This document shows, piece by piece, positions 63,622 to 64,000 of a DNA stretch of 64,000 bases. The number at the start of each line of letters is the position of its first letter. Within the stretch, counting starts at the first letter, position 1. The position numbers and the translations under genes are program-made. The stretch comes from Farysia itapuensis. Its lineage: Eukaryota; Basidiomycota; Ustilaginomycetes; Ustilaginales; Ustilaginaceae. The DNA is taken from the NCBI GenBank assembly GCA_023212645.1, contig JALBYC010000004.1, forward strand, positions 744,001-808,000, given 5' to 3'. The notes under the pieces are model-generated. The model had not been told where the DNA came from and did no database searches. It saw nothing but the letters and a program-made list of their open reading frames with translations.

Positions 63622-64000
63622 ATGACCAAGAAGAAGAGCAAAGCGCCGCAGCTAGAGGCATGGTGTTGGTACTGCGAGTAAGTCTATGTGCAAATTCAGC
63701 TAGCGGCACAATGAACCTGACGGTTTCTTCGGTTTGGAACAACAGTCGAGAGTTTGAAGATGAAAGAGGTTAGTCGAGCTTACAGGCCAGTCACAGGATA
63801 CGGGCCCTACTGACAGAGCCTCTCTTGCTCAACAGTGCTTCTGCAGCACCAGAAATCCAAGCACTATCGATGTCCACAGTGTCCGCGACGACTCAACACC
63901 GCAGGCGGCCTGGCGGTGCATCTGACGCAAGTGCACAAAGCAGAACCCGACAGGTGAGTGTCAAGAAGGGAGAAGGTATTGCTGGGACCTCTCACGGGAA
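63622..64000 (+). CDS. BuGZ/ZNF207-like zinc-finger protein, 5' part
   Basis: Exons 63622-63677, 63746-63768 and 63836-63953, then a GT donor at 63954; the gene runs off the window. The ~66 visible residues begin [19 protein letters not shown] and continue [20 protein letters not shown], then [20 protein letters not shown] and HKAEPDR. This closely matches the paired C2H2 fingers at the N-terminus of human ZNF207/BuGZ (KPWCWYC...FDDE...LIQHQKAKHFKC). BuGZ binds Bub3 through a downstream GLEBS motif and microtubules, and promotes kinetochore loading and splicing. The GLEBS part would lie outside this window. Confidence 0.9.

Overview
This 64 kb window is nuclear DNA of a basidiomycete fungus, most probably a smut-type member of the Ustilaginomycotina. 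That placement is inferred from the GC-rich coding sequence, many intronless long genes, short GT..AG introns of about 50-90 nt elsewhere, and a gene set that fits smuts: a fungalysin M36 protease, membrane-anchored cell-wall glucanases, one Bub1-type gene that carries both an N-terminal KEN box and a kinase domain, and a G-protein gamma subunit. No rRNA, tRNA, CRISPR array or complete transposon was recognised.

Positions 1-56 kb are a dense housekeeping region on both strands. Left to right: a 3'-truncated GH17 glucanase (-), mitochondrial uS11m (+), a TMEM19/DUF92 membrane protein (+), COG6 (-), a PTR2 peptide transporter (+), an Msc2-type zinc transporter (+), an unknown possibly mitochondrial protein (+), a five-exon ExoIII-family AP endonuclease (-), a Bub1/MadBub checkpoint kinase (+), a penta-EF-hand protein (+), an unknown basic protein (+), a single-pass membrane protein (-), the nucleoporin Nup192/Nup205 (-), a fungalysin (+), Ypt6/Rab6 (+), Stt4 PI 4-kinase (+), a GH5 exo-beta-1,3-glucanase (-), Uba3 (+), a ten-exon alpha/beta hydrolase (-), an F-box-like protein (-), a G-gamma subunit (-), NADP-isocitrate dehydrogenase (+), a short SET-domain protein (-) and a candidate secreted protein (+). 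Several genes exist only after splicing and I rebuilt them exon by exon. Themes are Golgi and trafficking (COG6, Ypt6, Stt4), the mitotic checkpoint (Bub1, and BuGZ at the far right), cell-wall glucan remodelling (GH17, GH5) and nutrient or metal transport (PTR2, Msc2).

From about 56 to 63.6 kb the character changes. No gene can be supported with confidence. Three AT-rich islands about 1.2 kb apart share the same GGGCCGGCCC palindromic core, there is a 141-bp element with 19-bp terminal inverted repeats, and there are several families of degenerate direct repeats and broken reading frames. A BuGZ/ZNF207-like zinc-finger gene starts at 63,622 and runs off the right edge, so the repeat region is internal to the chromosome and not its end.

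The assembly has a 10-N gap at 33,256-33,265 surrounded by long C homopolymers, just after the fungalysin stop codon.
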